Shown: piece after piece, positions 11,701-22,304 of the stretch
How positions within the stretch are numbered: position 1 is the stretch's first letter
Layout: the number at the start of each line of letters is the position of its first letter
DNA from: Scolanthus callimorphus
Lineage: Eukaryota > Cnidaria > Anthozoa > Actiniaria > Edwardsiidae
Length of the DNA stretch: 64,000 bases
Reading direction: 5' to 3'
Assembly (NCBI GenBank): GCA_033964015.1
Contig: CM066925.1
Coordinates: 2,803,199 to 2,867,198 of the forward strand
The notes under the pieces: model-generated
Told to the model about the DNA's origin: nothing
What the model saw: the letters and a program-made list of their open reading frames with translations, nothing else
Databases searched by the model: none
Translations under genes and position numbers: made by a program

Positions 11701-12116
11701 TGGAGAAGTCTAAGGGAGGTATAGAAAACATATTAATCATCACTGATCACTTCACACGCTATGCGCAAGCAATTCCTACCACCAACCAAACAGCCAAAAC
11801 GACGGCCCGTGTTATCTTTGACAAATTCGTAATCCATTATGGATTCCCAACACGGTTGCACAGTGACCAAGGCAGAAATTTCGAATCCGATGTCATAAAG
11901 CAGCTCTGCAAGCTGGGTGGTATCGAAAAGTCGAGAACCACACCTTATCATCCGATGGGAAATGGACTCTGTGAAAGATTTAATAGAACCCTCTTGAATA
12001 TGCTGGGTACTCTTACAGATGAACAGAAGTCCAGCTGGAAAGACTTTGTTTCCCCCCTAGTACACGCTTATAATGTTACCAAACATGATTCAACGGGATA
12101 CTCTCCTTTCTTTTGA
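8784..12116 (+). CDS. pol: Pol: protease, reverse transcriptase, RNase H, integrase (C-terminus shifted out of frame)
   Basis: An open frame of 1110 codons; it is open further upstream (at least to 8670), so 8784 is not a true start. An aspartic protease has the DTG site at about 8829 (SLIDTGSQITTI). Reverse transcriptase follows with LDLKSGY, FGLTNAPATF and the catalytic YIDD at 10185-10196. RNase H has NTDAS and DNNPL, and then KNKDADGLSR. Integrase has an HHCC zinc-binding region (about 11485-11610) and the D, D, E residues in IDYLKL (about 11686), SDQGRNF (about 11862) and NGLCERFNR (about 11961). The frame stops at 12116 inside the integrase (STGYSPFF). The domain continues one frame back, after a run of T. 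The motifs themselves look intact. Confidence 0.9.
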   Translation: MSIAYVNGSPCNSLIDTGSQITTITQSFLEEFLPECEIKTLDDVISVEGAGGQQLMFQGLVEITLSFHEGTNGNDDEFETLALVVPDTNFNKHVPMVIGTNLISRCRDHCINEYGCCFLQKVKLSSAWRLAYQYLVQQQRVCRKVLSKKVKTTSDAPNVVHANEVKIIWSSVKTKDVSATCPVIPEEASSQLPQPLQIVPTVVQLEMNGKENIIPIEVCNPTKKDIIIPRKSTICFLQQITVLDTSKPMTQSDSDHPDATNEPFSFESSSMDESQREKAAAMLGKWNHEVFSQGAHDLGCTSHVKHAIHLSDPHPFKQRHRRVSPAQYEEVRQNLQDMLNAGVIRESHNPWSSPVVLVRKRDGSLRFCIDFRKLNSRTVKDAYSLPRIDEALEAMSGSAWFTTLDLKSGYWQIEIEEHDKAKTAFTVGPLGFYECNRMAFGLTNAPATFQRLMEHCLMELNFRQCIVYIDDIVVFSKTFEEHLQRLEAVFSKLKEYGLKLKPSKCNFFQDKVKYLGHIISRNGIETDPEKIEALRTWPAPTSNEELRTFLGFAGYYRKFVPGFSRLVKPLNDLLAGMEQVKGGRKFKEPLEWTSECQEAFEKVIEILSSPPILAYPNFDLPFVLNTDASIEGLGATLYQVEPDGTEKVISYASRGLKKSERNYPAHKLEFLCLKWAITDKFHDYLYGRDFTVRTDNNPLTYVTTTAKLDATGHRWLAALATYSFTIIYRSGKKNKDADGLSRRPQSEKLSTEREEGSIITPDAFNALCQNLDVHRESEMEPSGTSTPLIEAYCMGAQALDAILDNCAIGTNVETELTRNELRKLQEDDETVARAILYLKRDKRPTNRELKDESVAVKRMVRDWDRFCFKDGVLYRQRVEDGNETCQLVLPTKLREKCFSEIHDNMGHFAVARTLELARSRFWYPGMAKDIEERVKMCKPCTLRKVPHPRKVAPLVNITSTEPMELVCIDYLKLEKSKGGIENILIITDHFTRYAQAIPTTNQTAKTTARVIFDKFVIHYGFPTRLHSDQGRNFESDVIKQLCKLGGIEKSRTTPYHPMGNGLCERFNRTLLNMLGTLTDEQKSSWKDFVSPLVHAYNVTKHDSTGYSPFF

Positions 12117-13118
12117 TGTTTGGGAGACATCCAAGACTCGCAGTAGATGTCTACCTGGGAAACAATTCAACTGCCGTTGGAGAGGAACGCTCAGCAGAAG
12201 AAAAACAGGGGAAGGAGGTACGCTACATTGCTAATCTTCGCAAACGTCTAGATTATGCGTACAGGAAAGTAACTGAAAACACAGGAAAAGCCGCCCAGAA
12301 GAACAAGAAGTACTATGATCGTAAAGCACGTGAAAACAACCTTTCTCCGGGAGATAGCGTCCTTGTAAAGAATGTGACGCCCACCGGAAAACTGGCAAAC
12401 TTCTGGGAGAGCAACATTTATAAAGTCTTGCATAAGCCAACAAAGATATTCCTGTGTATGAAGTTAAACGAGAAGACGGAAAAGGAAAAAAGAGAATGCT
12501 ACACAGAAATCTCTTACAACCTTGTAAACTTGACGCTACCATTGAGACACTAAAACAGTCAGGTGCATACAGAAAAACAAAAACAAAAATGAAATCCCAA
12601 TTCAGCAGTGTGCGGAAGAAAAATCTCAATGTCACGATTACTCGGAAAAGACGTCAAGCGACGACAGTGAAGAGGAGTCACCAAGTTACACACTCCGGCT
12701 GCGACCGAGGCCTGAGATTAGCAGAAGGCATGCCTTAACGAAGTCAAACGCTGCGTCAACTGGTGAGTGCGCTACAACACTAGAGTTGAGCTCCCGAGCA
12801 TCCAGTGTGGGTATAGCACCGCTAGATTGCGACCATGGTGTAGAGACCTCAAGTACCAGTAATGAAATAAGCTGTTCCAATTATCAGGAGGAAGGCTTTA
12901 ACAGTGAGACAAGAGAAACGTCAGCTCGAAGTAGCGAACCGATCCCTGATTCTAGTAGCAATGAACCCACCACGGAAGTTGATTCTACTTGCAATGAAAC
13001 TACCCTGGAAGTGGAAACGTCTTTGGAAATAGAAGGAATGCCTAGGCGATCTAACAGAATCCGCAGGGTGCCCGCCTGGATGGAAAAGCCAGAATGGGTT
13101 TGCTACGCGCACGTTTGA
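12113..13118 (+). pseudogene. pol: Pol C-terminal region in three successive frames
   Basis: The integrase C-terminus resumes at about 12113 (MFGRHPRLAVD), with a basic segment (KKYYDRKAR) and an SH3-like region typical of gypsy integrases. It moves one frame back near 12431, where VYEVKREDGKGKKR follows. It moves back again in the A-rich run at about 12570-12590, into an acidic Ser/Thr/Glu-rich tail. That tail ends at 13118 with PRRSNRIRRVPAW, a basic C-terminal motif common in gypsy polyproteins. All shifts are in the same direction. No envelope gene is present. Confidence 0.75.
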
Positions 13119-13233
13119 TGCTAAGTAATATAGAAACTGTCTTTTAGTTCATTTCCAGCTTCCCAGGAGGTTCAACAACTTCACGGTAAGAAAGTCCTAT
13201 GGATGTTTGTATTTATGTATTCCCCCCTCCCCT

Positions 13234-13252
13234 AAAAAAAAACCGGGAAAGG
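13234..13252 (+). promoter_or_regulatory. polypurine tract
   Basis: Nine A followed by ACCGGGAAAGG abut the 3' LTR. This is the expected position of the plus-strand primer, although the tract is interrupted by CC. Confidence 0.7.
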
Positions 13253-13467
13253 TGTAACATGGGTTCTCTGTGTTCACCTGAACGCGTGGGAGACTGGGCC
13301 GAGCAGGGCTTGAAGGGAACCGGCGCGCGTGTGTAGTGTGCGTGTTGGTTGGAATTTGGGCAGGTTGAGAGAAGTAATAGTTCTGCGATATCGGTCGAGG
13401 TCTCCTTTTAATAGTGCCCTGTACATTACAAGTAAGTTCTCCTGGAAATAAAAGGAGCTTGGTTACA
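13253..13467 (+). repeat. 3' LTR
   Basis: 215 bp reading identical to 5917-6131, followed by the target-site duplication ACTT. Confidence 0.95.
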
Positions 13468-13471
13468 ACTT

Positions 13472-14214
13472 TATAGAACTTGAGAACTAACCACAGAATG
13501 ATATATCTAAAAACACTCGTAATTGCAAGCCACATGCATAAATTGCAGTCCGTATCTAAGGGATCAGACATTACATCTATAAACCGCAACTGAAAATTGA
13601 TACGGATATTTGCGGTATACAAAATATATACAAACATTTACATATACTGTAACTACTAAAGACTACAGGTGGCGCGTAATTTAAAAATGCGAAAACGCTG
13701 TCGAAGTTAGCACAGAACGAAATATATGAGGCAAACCCAGAACCCGGATAATCATACAGAAACTTTGAAAGCTGCAAAATTAACAAAACTATATCAGCTC
13801 TGACACACGACAAAGGCGGACCTCGATGAGACTTGTGATAACAACTCTATAGACCAAAGACCAGTATGTTCAAAGAGCCACGAAATAAAATAAACAGGCT
13901 GGAAATATGTACGTAATAGGGTTAAAACTGTACGAAAGACGACTAGGCTAACGAGCAGACATCAAACAGCTAGATAAACAACAGTGTGTGAAGCAATAAA
14001 ACAACCGAGCCCTCGCCGATGAACTGGAAACTTTTCTTAAGTACGATATAATTTCAAATGGCAACTAGTAATAGACAAGTGATGCAGTGAAACAAACGCA
14101 TTATGAACGAGCGTATAGCTCATAGACGATAGCGTATCAATCAATAACTTTATTCTTTCTATTCCACTCTACGTAAAGTGTCAGTAGAAATGTACACATA
14201 GGAAAAACGCTGCA
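13472..14214. other. no gene; dispersed-repeat fragment
   Basis: 13535-13632 resembles 60925-61015: both have CAGTCCG, a GGGA-CAGAC core, a CATCT-TAAACCG stretch and the end TTTGCGGTATACAA. It is therefore part of a dispersed repeat. The rest shows nothing I can name. Confidence 0.4.
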
Positions 14215-14790
14215 AACAAACTTAGCCTACAAGCGGCTTCAAAATAGGATGAATGCATCGCTAGCTAACTAGCGGAACCAGAAACACAGATCTTCGCCTA
14301 CGAGCAGTATCCATAATGTAGCGTCAATATACTTTTCGCCAACCAGCGGTATGCATAATATAGCAGGAATGTACCTTCGCCGAGCGGTATCCATAGATAT
14401 CCGAACTGTATTCTTCGCCAATTGCGGTATTCAGAGATATATATAGACCTTCGCCTACGAGCGGTACCAAATTTACTCTTCGCAAACGTGCGGAATTCAG
14501 ACATAGATCTTCGCCTACGAGCGGTATCCGTAGATGCATCCAAATACTCTTCGCTAACATGCGGGATTCAGAGATAGCTAGATTTTCACCTACGAGCGGT
14601 ATCCAAATAACAAATGATATACTCATCGCCAACTAGCGGTATCCAATGAGATATAGATCTTCGCCTACGAGCGGTATTCAAAATAGAGCAAAATGTATTC
14701 TTCGCCAACTAGCGGAATCCAGAGAAATAGTTCTTCGCCTACGAGCGGTATTCCAGAAGATAAGGCATATTTTTTCTAGGCCAACTAGCC
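14215..14790. repeat. degenerate satellite with two alternating unit types
   Basis: About 13 units of some 35-45 bp. Most carry either CTTCGCCTACGAGCGGTATC or CTTCGCCAACTAGCGG-AT-C, and the two types tend to alternate, giving a dimer of roughly 75-90 bp. Divergence between units is high, so the array is old. Short minus-strand open frames across it are by-products of the repeat. Confidence 0.75.
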
Positions 14791-15603
14791 GAGTTAACAA
14801 CGAGTTAACAACGCAAATATATTGAACGTGAAATAACTAAGACTATAGTTACCTCAACCTGTAAACGTCTGGAGAGCAGCAGGACAAGTCACGGCTGGAA
14901 TTAGGAGCGACGGGAGCAGGTAAAGAATCCTCCATTATAGATAGGAGCTGGTGTCGGTTGGGAGGCTTAGCAAAAAACCAGGCTTGACCACCCGTTACGC
15001 CGATAACTGACAACGGAACACAGAAGACGCCGGAAATTTAAACTATAGGGGCCGCAAAGCATCATGCACGCCAGTATGCAGCTAACACCGATTGATTGGG
15101 CGATTCCGATAAACTTTCACGATGCGCTAATTAATATGCAGATGAAAATAGTTTGATATTTCACGTAATGCGTAATACGGTTTTGTGATCGTGGCCGCCA
15201 TCTTGGACGCGAAAAATCGAATCGGTCACGTGATGCAGCCTCACGCACCTAGGGAGGGGAGGTTGAGATCGACAATTTGGTGATTGCACACCGCATTGAT
15301 ATTACGTTAATATTCTTCACTACGTATTCGTTAACCATTGGTTTCGGTGGTTTCGACGGGCTGTTAACAGCGGGTTCAGCTATTCCGGCGGTTAAAGTGA
15401 ATGAATGAATGAATGATATGTTTAATTTCCAACGATTGCAGAAACCGTTGGAGGGTCAGAATAACAACAATACGAAAATACACTTACATGCAAATATTAC
15501 ATTGTTACAAAATCGGAGAAGCGCTTTGTCTTCGCCTGCTGTTTATACGACCCGGGGGGACTCCCATATTTTTTGGTCGGAGATGATCGTCGTATCTTAG
15601 GGG
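14791..15603. other. no gene; microsatellite
   Basis: Contains a short AATG microsatellite at about 15401-15418. GGTTTCGGTGGTTTCG at about 15341 recurs in variant form near 17004. No exons are supported. Confidence 0.35.
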
Positions 15604-15733
15604 TTAAAGGCCCATCACCAACCGAGAGCCTTTGCGGACACTTAGCCAATCAGAGCACCCGAAAAACAGTGGATCAATTTGAAAACAAAAGAAAACGGGG
15701 CGCAAAGGCTCCCGGTTGGTGATGGGCCTTTAA
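15604..15733. repeat. MITE family 2, copy 1
   Basis: About 130 bp. The terminal inverted repeat begins AAAGGCCCATCACCAACCG and its complement closes the element. A second copy lies at 23502-23633. Both sit in TTAA or TTTAA context, consistent with TTAA-type targeting. The core AGCCAATCAGAGCA is shared. Confidence 0.75.
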
Positions 15734-16150
15734 AATCACGATGGTTTGGTCTCTTTTAGGGGTGATCTTGATCTTCAATAAATTTTAGGGAGATTGGTAT
15801 CTTTTAGGGCCGAAACTGTGTCCAAAATGCTTTTTGTGATGGTACCTCTAAAAACCGTGTAAGAAAGATAGATTATCCGATGAGAAGACAATAAATTAGA
15901 AACAAACTCGGATATTTCTAGACGGTATCTTTCACCTGTTACCTGTATCCTTCGCGCCTACTTGGTACATAAGACCTCATCTTTTAGGGTATCTTTTAGG
16001 GTAATAAATTGTTTGAGCCACGCCATGGCCCGCCAGGTTTGGTATCTTTTAGGGGTGAACCTGACAATTTCCGACGATCATCCCCGACAAAAAAATATTG
16101 GAGTCCCCCCCCCCGGGTTATACGACCTAGTTGGTCCTGAACGATGCTGG
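15734..16150. repeat. dispersed repeat rich in TATCTTTTAGGG
   Basis: The word TATCTTTTAGGG or a close variant occurs about five times between 15757 and 16055. A C/G-run flanked by GGAGTCC lies near 16100, complementary in style to GGGGGGACTCCCATA near 15555. It appears to be a worn dispersed repeat with no coding sequence. Confidence 0.45.
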
Positions 16151-16194
16151 TACCCGTGGTGTACCTGTATGGAGCTGCTAATGATATAGGCCGA

Positions 16195-16982
16195 TATAGC
16201 TTAGAGGAACCATGCTCTTGGCCCTGCTAGCAAATTTCTCACACGCCAGCTGTCTACGGACAGACACGTACTCAAAATTAGCCACAGACAGAGCGCCTAC
16301 GTAGCTATGATTAGGGAGAATAATCCTCAGAGCTTTCTTTTGTATTGATTCAATAACTGAATTGATGTAGTCAGACCCCGTCCACACTACACGGTTTTCC
16401 AACGAAAACGGATACTTCTTGCTCCGTTTTTAAAAAGATTTGCGTCCACACTTATCGTTTTCGTATCGTTTCGCCCGTCCACACTACAACGCGTATCCGT
16501 TACGAAAACGCTCCTGATGCATTCCGCTCAACGCATGTGCATTTCGATCTGTCGGCCCGCGAAACAGGCCGGGTTTGCTGTGGTGACGTCATCGTTTTCA
16601 GATAGCATCGTTTTCACCCGTCCACACTAGAAAACAGCGTTTTCAAACAGCTCTGTTTTCAAATCGCTCCACTCTGGAGAGCGTTTTCGGATTGATCCGT
16701 TTTCGTTTTCGGCGTTGTAGTGGACGATAGCCGTATCCGGAGCAAAAAGTATCCGTGTTCGTTTGAAAACGGAGTAGTGTGGACGGGGTCTAAGACAGAC
16801 CGTATGAGGGAACAATAGATATTTACAAGGTCTTCAGTTGCAACTCCAGACTTTTTAAGCAATCTTAAAGCATATAGCCGCCTATTGGCCTTCTTTAAAA
16901 ATACATAATCGATGTGTGTGTTCCAAGACAGATCCGCACTTATACGTACACCTAAAATCTTATATATGTTGACACTTTTTGT
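16195..16982 (-). pseudogene. LINE reverse transcriptase C-terminal fragment, split by a MITE
   Basis: The minus strand encodes LGVRISADLSWNTHIDYVF, then SGVATEDLVNIYCSLIRSVL (about 16985-16795). After an insertion it continues SVIESIQKKALRIILPNHSY (about 16370-16195). This is the thumb and C-terminal region of a CR1/L2-type non-LTR retrotransposon. It is 5' truncated, has no active-site part, and about a dozen residues are missing at the insertion. It cannot mobilise itself. Confidence 0.8.
16373..16791. mobile_element. MITE inserted in the LINE fragment
   Basis: 419 bp with terminal inverted repeat AGACCCCGTCCACACTAC at the left and its complement at the right. The words GTCCACACTA and GAAAAC recur inside in both orientations. 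It interrupts a LINE reading frame, so it is younger than the LINE copy. No coding sequence and no clear target duplication were seen. Confidence 0.7.
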
Positions 16983-16999
16983 AACGGGTTGAGGGGGGA

Positions 17000-17400
17000 T
17001 GGTTTCGGCTATTCCGGTGGTTTCGGTTGTTTCGTTACGGTGTTTCGGGTTTGCAATGATAGAAGCATGGGGAAATAATTGAAATAATTAATATTTTCCA
17101 TTGATGGAAAAAGCTGAATTTCCCAAGGCACACGCCTCGGAAGTGTTTGGAATTCACATGGAAAGCCATGGGAAATCCGAACACTTCCCATTCCTTTTCC
17201 CATGGATGGCCTTCTGCAGAAAATCCCGGTGCTTATGGGTCGGATGGTCAGCAGCTGTGTGTATTGAAGTACAGAGGTATGATAGCCTGCGAACATCCGG
17301 TACACGCGAGCTTATAAACCTTTTCGTTTCGGTGTTTCGGGTTTGCAATGATAAACGCATGGAAAATAATTGAAATAATCAATATTTTCCATGGATTATC
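17000..17400. repeat. fold-back repeat with direct-repeat flanks
   Basis: GTGTTTCGGGTTTGCAATGA followed by the word AATAATTGAAATAAT occurs at about 17040-17100 and again at about 17332-17395. Between them is a fold-back sequence containing CCCATGGATGG, CTTCTGCAGAAA and TTCCCAAGGCACACGCC. The same fold-back family occurs at about 34640-34780, 42590-42730 and 58300-58420. Confidence 0.55.
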
Positions 17401-19392
17401 ACATGATTGTTGCAACACAGGAACCCCGCGCGCCCGCCCAAAAAATCACATCCGAAAATACCCACTGGAGAGAGCTGGCTAGGATTTTCAGCGAAATCCA
17501 CAAGAAAGAATACTTGACATAGTATTTGTCTCATTGTACTAACTAAATCTAACATTCGACAAAGGAAAATCAAGGCTAGAATATCAGTAAAGATTACTCA
17601 AAACTATAATTCGAGTTTAGCCGGAGAAAACGAAACCTCGAGGGAGCCAACTAAAACAGCAAAACGTGAAGGCTACATGTAAAGTCAGAATTTTCTCATC
17701 AGGAATGCAATAACTTGGAAGCTAAAAATATAAATAGCATAAGAAGCAATTTCAAGCTTTGTGCTTACCGATAACTGATAGTGAAGTCGTTTCTTTCCTC
17801 CGAAAGTCTCCGTCGTGTTGACTTTAATTCATTCTTACTTGGCAAGCTTTTGCACAAAGCCAATTTTCCTAAATATGTTATTCGGCTAAAACCATTGCAA
17901 TTTTCTGTTATTGTCAATCCAGCTGTTCAATCCAGTTCTGGCTCCCTGTTCGTAGATCTCATATGAGTATTCGAAGAACACGTCGTTTGCAGCTGTTACG
18001 AAAGAAACTGTTGTTTTTCAGAAGAACGCCGAAGTCTTGCTTCGCCGTGGGCCGGGTATTCTGCAATCTAGTCTTCTAATCTTTTGCAACTCCCTCATAG
18101 TTTCTCCAAAATGACTAAACAACATTATGAAATTTCGGCGAAGGAATCGAATCCGAAGTATTTTGACAATCATTAGAGAATTCTTTGAGCAAATTTGGCG
18201 TGGTTCGCACCCACGAGTGTGTCTCAGTTTGACTCAACAAAAATTATGAACTCGAGTGAGCCGACGCGGGCGCGTGTTTTGTGAGTTTTTTCGGCGGGAA
18301 AATGAAGGAGCGACTTCCGGTACGTGTCCTCTGTATGCCCGCGGCGCTGTGCTGGAGGACAAAATGACGCGCGCGCTCAGTGATCCAAGACGGACTGTGA
18401 TTGGCTGTGTACACGGGTCGCCAAAAACGCAAGTGCGCATGCGTAAATAAGAGCCCGCGATGTTTTCGTAAGCCGCTGAACGTATCGTTTTGGCTTGGAT
18501 GGGTTGCTTTCTTATGTGACGTTGAATGATACGTATGGGGCTCCACTCCGTGCCTTCGGCACGGGGAGTACCGCTATAAATAATGTTTCACATGATGTGC
18601 AAATGGATAAGATTAACTTTGACATTTGTGTGGCTACAATGTTCGCGTTAGTTACATGTGTCCTAGTTGAGCAAGGGCTTAACACTAATCTAACCTCTAA
18701 TCAATCATCCAGATAATCCAGCTCGATGATGCAACTTGCCAAATACTGTATCCTCGGTGGATCCGTGATCTGATTGACTTGATCTCTGAACTTGCACTTC
18801 ATGTCCTTCGCTAGAACTGCGCCTTTTCAGTTGTGCAGGTACTCGATGCAGGTTTATAGTCAAGTACCGCTCACTTGCAAGCGAGTGTCATACAGAATGT
18901 CTGAAATCGCCAAATAGAACTGCGCATTTTAGTTGTGCAGCTTTCTCACTTGCTGATCATCCGATGGCCGTCAGTTGTTCAGTTTTATAAGGCTCTCTAC
19001 TGATGGTGTCCCCTCCCTGTCATCAGGGGTTCTCAGGGGTTTTATATACATAGTATCCGGGTGATTGTATGTGAGTTCTCGCGCCCATATTGTGTTCACA
19101 CACACTGTGTTAATTATAGTTCAGAAATATTGTTTTTTTTAAACTAAACGTACAAGATATATCTACCCAGTGTGCATCCACTTTGAAATTCCTCATTTAT
19201 CAATAATGCACTCAGTAGATATATCATCCAAGCGTTCGGTAACTAGTATGCTGCAAGCGAATGTTTTTGCTTCTCATCTGAATGATTTACAAGTTGTTCC
19301 GTGGGTCAAACTAGACTCGAAGGCTTATCATTTTAATTCGTCCTCTCCCGGTGACTCCGCACATAGGTCACCCCGGAATGCAGTCATTTTAC
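17401..19392. other. no recognisable gene
   Basis: Likely intron or intergenic sequence downstream (minus sense) of the D8C exon. A CpG-rich patch lies at about 18240-18480. I found no exon continuing the D8C gene here and no clear transposon. Confidence 0.35.
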
Positions 19393-19753
19393 CCAGCCCC
19401 GCAGTATCGGATATAGCAGTTTGTTTTTTTCAACAAATAAATAATGAACCCTCCACAGTGTGTCGTAACTATCGTACCCGGCCAGTTCGTACATTTCCCA
19501 TTACCCTGCATGGATATCGCCTTTTCCACTCGTACTTCTCCCGGCTGTGGCTGTCCGCCTTTTAACCAGATTTGAAAATCAGAGTTACATTTCTTGCCAC
19601 CGGTAGGGCAATAGTCGAGCATCCGTGTCCCAGCCGCTCCCACGAACCTATACCACTTGTTTTTCATCAAGTTATCGCACTTCCTCTGAACCCAAACGCT
19701 TTCAATATGGCGATCGATGGTAGTCAAGTTCGTATACTGAGAACACTCGATAG
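19393..19753 (-). CDS. internal exon, D8C (uromodulin-type) domain of a secreted multidomain protein
   Basis: A 361-bp exon between acceptor CCCTTTTCAG and donor GTAAAA. The acceptor phase (two bases completing a codon) matches the second EGF exon upstream. The peptide has the cysteine and aromatic pattern of the D8C domain found in uromodulin, GP2 and OIT3-like proteins: an early Cys, KWYRFVGAAGTRML, a paired C..C, WLKGGQP, then a C-rich end with a VYxL-like YLLKKTNCYIRYC. The domain is extracellular and disulfide-bonded. The exon ends in phase 2; no downstream partner was found. The Met-led ORF is accidental: its hydrophobic start is intron sequence before the acceptor. Confidence 0.75.
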
Positions 19754-19949
19754 CTGAAAAGGGATTATAACATTGAAGATAAATAGCGCAGAGAAAAACT
19801 AACAAAAAAGCTAATGCTCATGTCTAGTGAAATATTTCTTACGTGTTCAATGTCCCCCTTTATAAAATAACAGCATCTTTCTTGCCTACAACCATCCGGC
19901 CCATTCCCAGAGACATAAAATATAACGGTGTTAAAACCACGCCTTCTTG

Positions 19950-20225
19950 GGGGGGGGGGGGGGGGCGATTTGGGGTATTTACCTTGGGCTAGCCAATCTA
20001 CATTGGTGTAACAAATCTATCTCGTGCAGAAAATCTACCTTTGAGTAACAAATCTACCCTGGAGTAACAAACCTACCTTATAGCCAAGCCACCATGATAT
20101 AGCCGATCTGCCTTACGGTAGGTAGCAAACCTTCTTTTGAATAACAATGGAATAACAAATCTACCGTGGTGGAGCAAATCTACGATGGGGTAATAAATTT
20201 ATCGTGGGCTAGCAAATCTTCTCCA
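19950..20225. repeat. poly-G run and degenerate minisatellite
   Basis: A run of about 16 G at 19950-19966 is followed by about ten degenerate copies of a 17-20 bp unit around TAACAAATCTACC. The units diverge strongly. There is no coding sequence. Confidence 0.6.
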
Positions 20226-20324
20226 TGTGTAAAGGAATTGTTAATAAAGCTCAGACAAAAAAATCTACTATGTAAGCTCATCTACATTTGGATAACTATT
20301 TGCAGTTTACACGAGGTTGCGCAC

Positions 20325-20456
20325 GGAACATATCATGACATATATGGGATGAGAACAATGCTTGTCTGTTTTGAATGACAAACGGCCGACTTCGCAAGAA
20401 CGAGTTGGAACGGCTCAAGGGTATTGTTCTCACAACATCGTGAAAACGGTCAATTA
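20325..20456. repeat. dispersed repeat, inverted partner at 25940-26090
   Basis: Shares GTATTGTTCTCACAACATCG and the ACGGTCAATT and GGGATGAGAACAATG words with 25940-26090 in inverted orientation. Both copies lie in introns of the minus-strand PAN/EGF/D8C gene. Confidence 0.55.
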
Positions 20457-21033
20457 TACCTTGGGGTCTAGCAAAGAACAGAACTATCATGTCAAGATTG
20501 TTCCACAGCTATACTTTCATGCTTTGGACAAAATACCACCATGACCTTCAGCGAACGTTTCGTTATTCCTAAATGGGGGAATGCTCACCGTGAAAAATTT
20601 AAGGACACTTTAAAAAAAATATTACTTCAAATTGAGCATTTTTCTATTCAGGACCGTGTGAACATTCGGGACTCGGGACTTTTCGGCTAAAAAGCTTAAT
20701 AGTAAGGGGCGGACCATTAGAAATTGGGGCCGCAAGGGCGGTAATTTTTTTGCGCACGATTTTGTTTTTCGGGGATTCGGGCCACTTTCTAATGGTCCGC
20801 CTCTAAAGCCTGGTGCACACTAGCGACATAACGACATAAGGACGTTATGTTGCAACGAAAAAAGTACGGGAAAATAATTGAAACAATCAATATTTTCCAT
20901 GGATCTTCATTAGATTACTTCACCAAAGCAATCTTATGTTATTTTTTGACGACTTCAACTTCTTGAAACCACTAAATTTTGTTCGCGTGACATTTTTCTT
21001 ATGTCATTATGTCGCAAGTGTGCACCAGACTTA

Positions 21034-21342
<309 letters not shown>

Positions 21343-21678
21343 TTATTTACCGGCTGGGAGGTCCGTATGTGACCGACATTTTCCAGGCCGAGGTCACAGT
21401 TTTCCCTATATGGACCACCTAACTCACTGGCATTAAGGCATGGCTGTTCAACGAGGGCTTGCTTTTTGGTAAGATCGTTATTTTTTTAACGTAAGTCTTT
21501 CAATCTTGGCTCGCAAAGACATTTTGGAATTTTAATTCCGATTAAGTGCATGCGCGCTCGATTGAGCGCGCGCTCTGAAAACCAATGAGAATGCAGAATT
21601 TGTTACCGTGCCCTCGAGGAAAAAATAAAAGGTATTAGTGCATTTGGTCACTTGTATGCAAAGACAAATGTCTTTCCT

Positions 21679-21804
21679 GAAGTTCTGGGAAAAAATAGCT
21701 AGGGATTATTAGTCATGTTACTAACCAAAGTTCTCCATCTGTCCAGCATTGAATTTGGCTAGTTACATGACTAATAATCCCTAGCTATTTTTTCCCAGAA
21801 CTTC
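21679..21804. repeat. perfect 40-bp hairpin, MITE-like
   Basis: Arms 21679-21718 and 21765-21804 are exact reverse complements (outer end GAAGTTCTGGGAAAA). The 46-bp spacer holds unrelated sequence. It sits in the intron between the two EGF exons. Perfect arms suggest a recent insertion or correction between arms. Confidence 0.7.
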
Positions 21805-22304
21805 TGATTCCTGAAAGTTTTATTTAAAATTTCACTTGTATTGCTACTTTGGCCGAAATTTGTTTTGAAAAGGGGATCTCATGGGCTCTTTCTTGGTGTT
21901 GCAAGGCACCAGGGGCATAAAGACAATAGAAGACAAAAGACCGTAGAACGAAACAATAAGATGGAATACAATAACTCCAATTTAAAATACAATACATCTT
22001 GCGACAGCAAGAAAGACCCATCTCATGACACTTCATAATATGGGTAAATGATTCCAAATATGGTTTTGGCCTTTAAAGGTTGCTAAAAAAGGCAAGTTTC
22101 GTCATGGCATTGTTTGGCATCTTGGCTGCCGCAATTTTCAATGTCGCCATTTTGAAAGTTATCCACCCTGAGGCCGAAGCCGGGGAGACGTATTTTACGA
22201 GAACTGCGCCATCTAGAAAATTACCCGCAAGTCCCCGGGGAAGAGAGAAATGTCCACTTGATCAGCGGCATGGTTATCTACCAGCATCTGTCATGCGCAC
22301 TTAC

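Larger units (their letters stand above)
5917..13467 (+). mobile_element. Ty3/gypsy-type LTR retrotransposon, full length with frameshifts
   Basis: A complete 7.55-kb element. It has 215-bp LTRs (5917-6131 and 13253-13467) that begin TGTAACATG, end GGTTACA and read as identical. A 4-bp target duplication ACTT lies at 5913-5916 and 13468-13471. A primer-binding site follows the 5' LTR and a purine tract precedes the 3' LTR. Domain order is Gag, protease, reverse transcriptase, RNase H, integrase, which is the Ty3/gypsy (Metaviridae) order. I see neither an envelope gene nor a CCHC zinc knuckle in Gag. The frames are interrupted by several one-base shifts, so the copy as written is not autonomous. 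Identical LTRs imply a recent insertion. Confidence 0.95.

Noticed and set aside
12231..12635. Minus-strand frames within the LTR element
   Set aside because: Antisense shadows of the Pol C-terminal region.
14298..14632. Two overlapping minus-strand frames
   Set aside because: They are translations of the satellite repeat.
19389..19805. D8C frame as a stand-alone gene with its own signal peptide
   Set aside because: The hydrophobic Met-led start lies upstream of a good CCCTTTTCAG acceptor that fits the EGF exon phase, so it is intron sequence.
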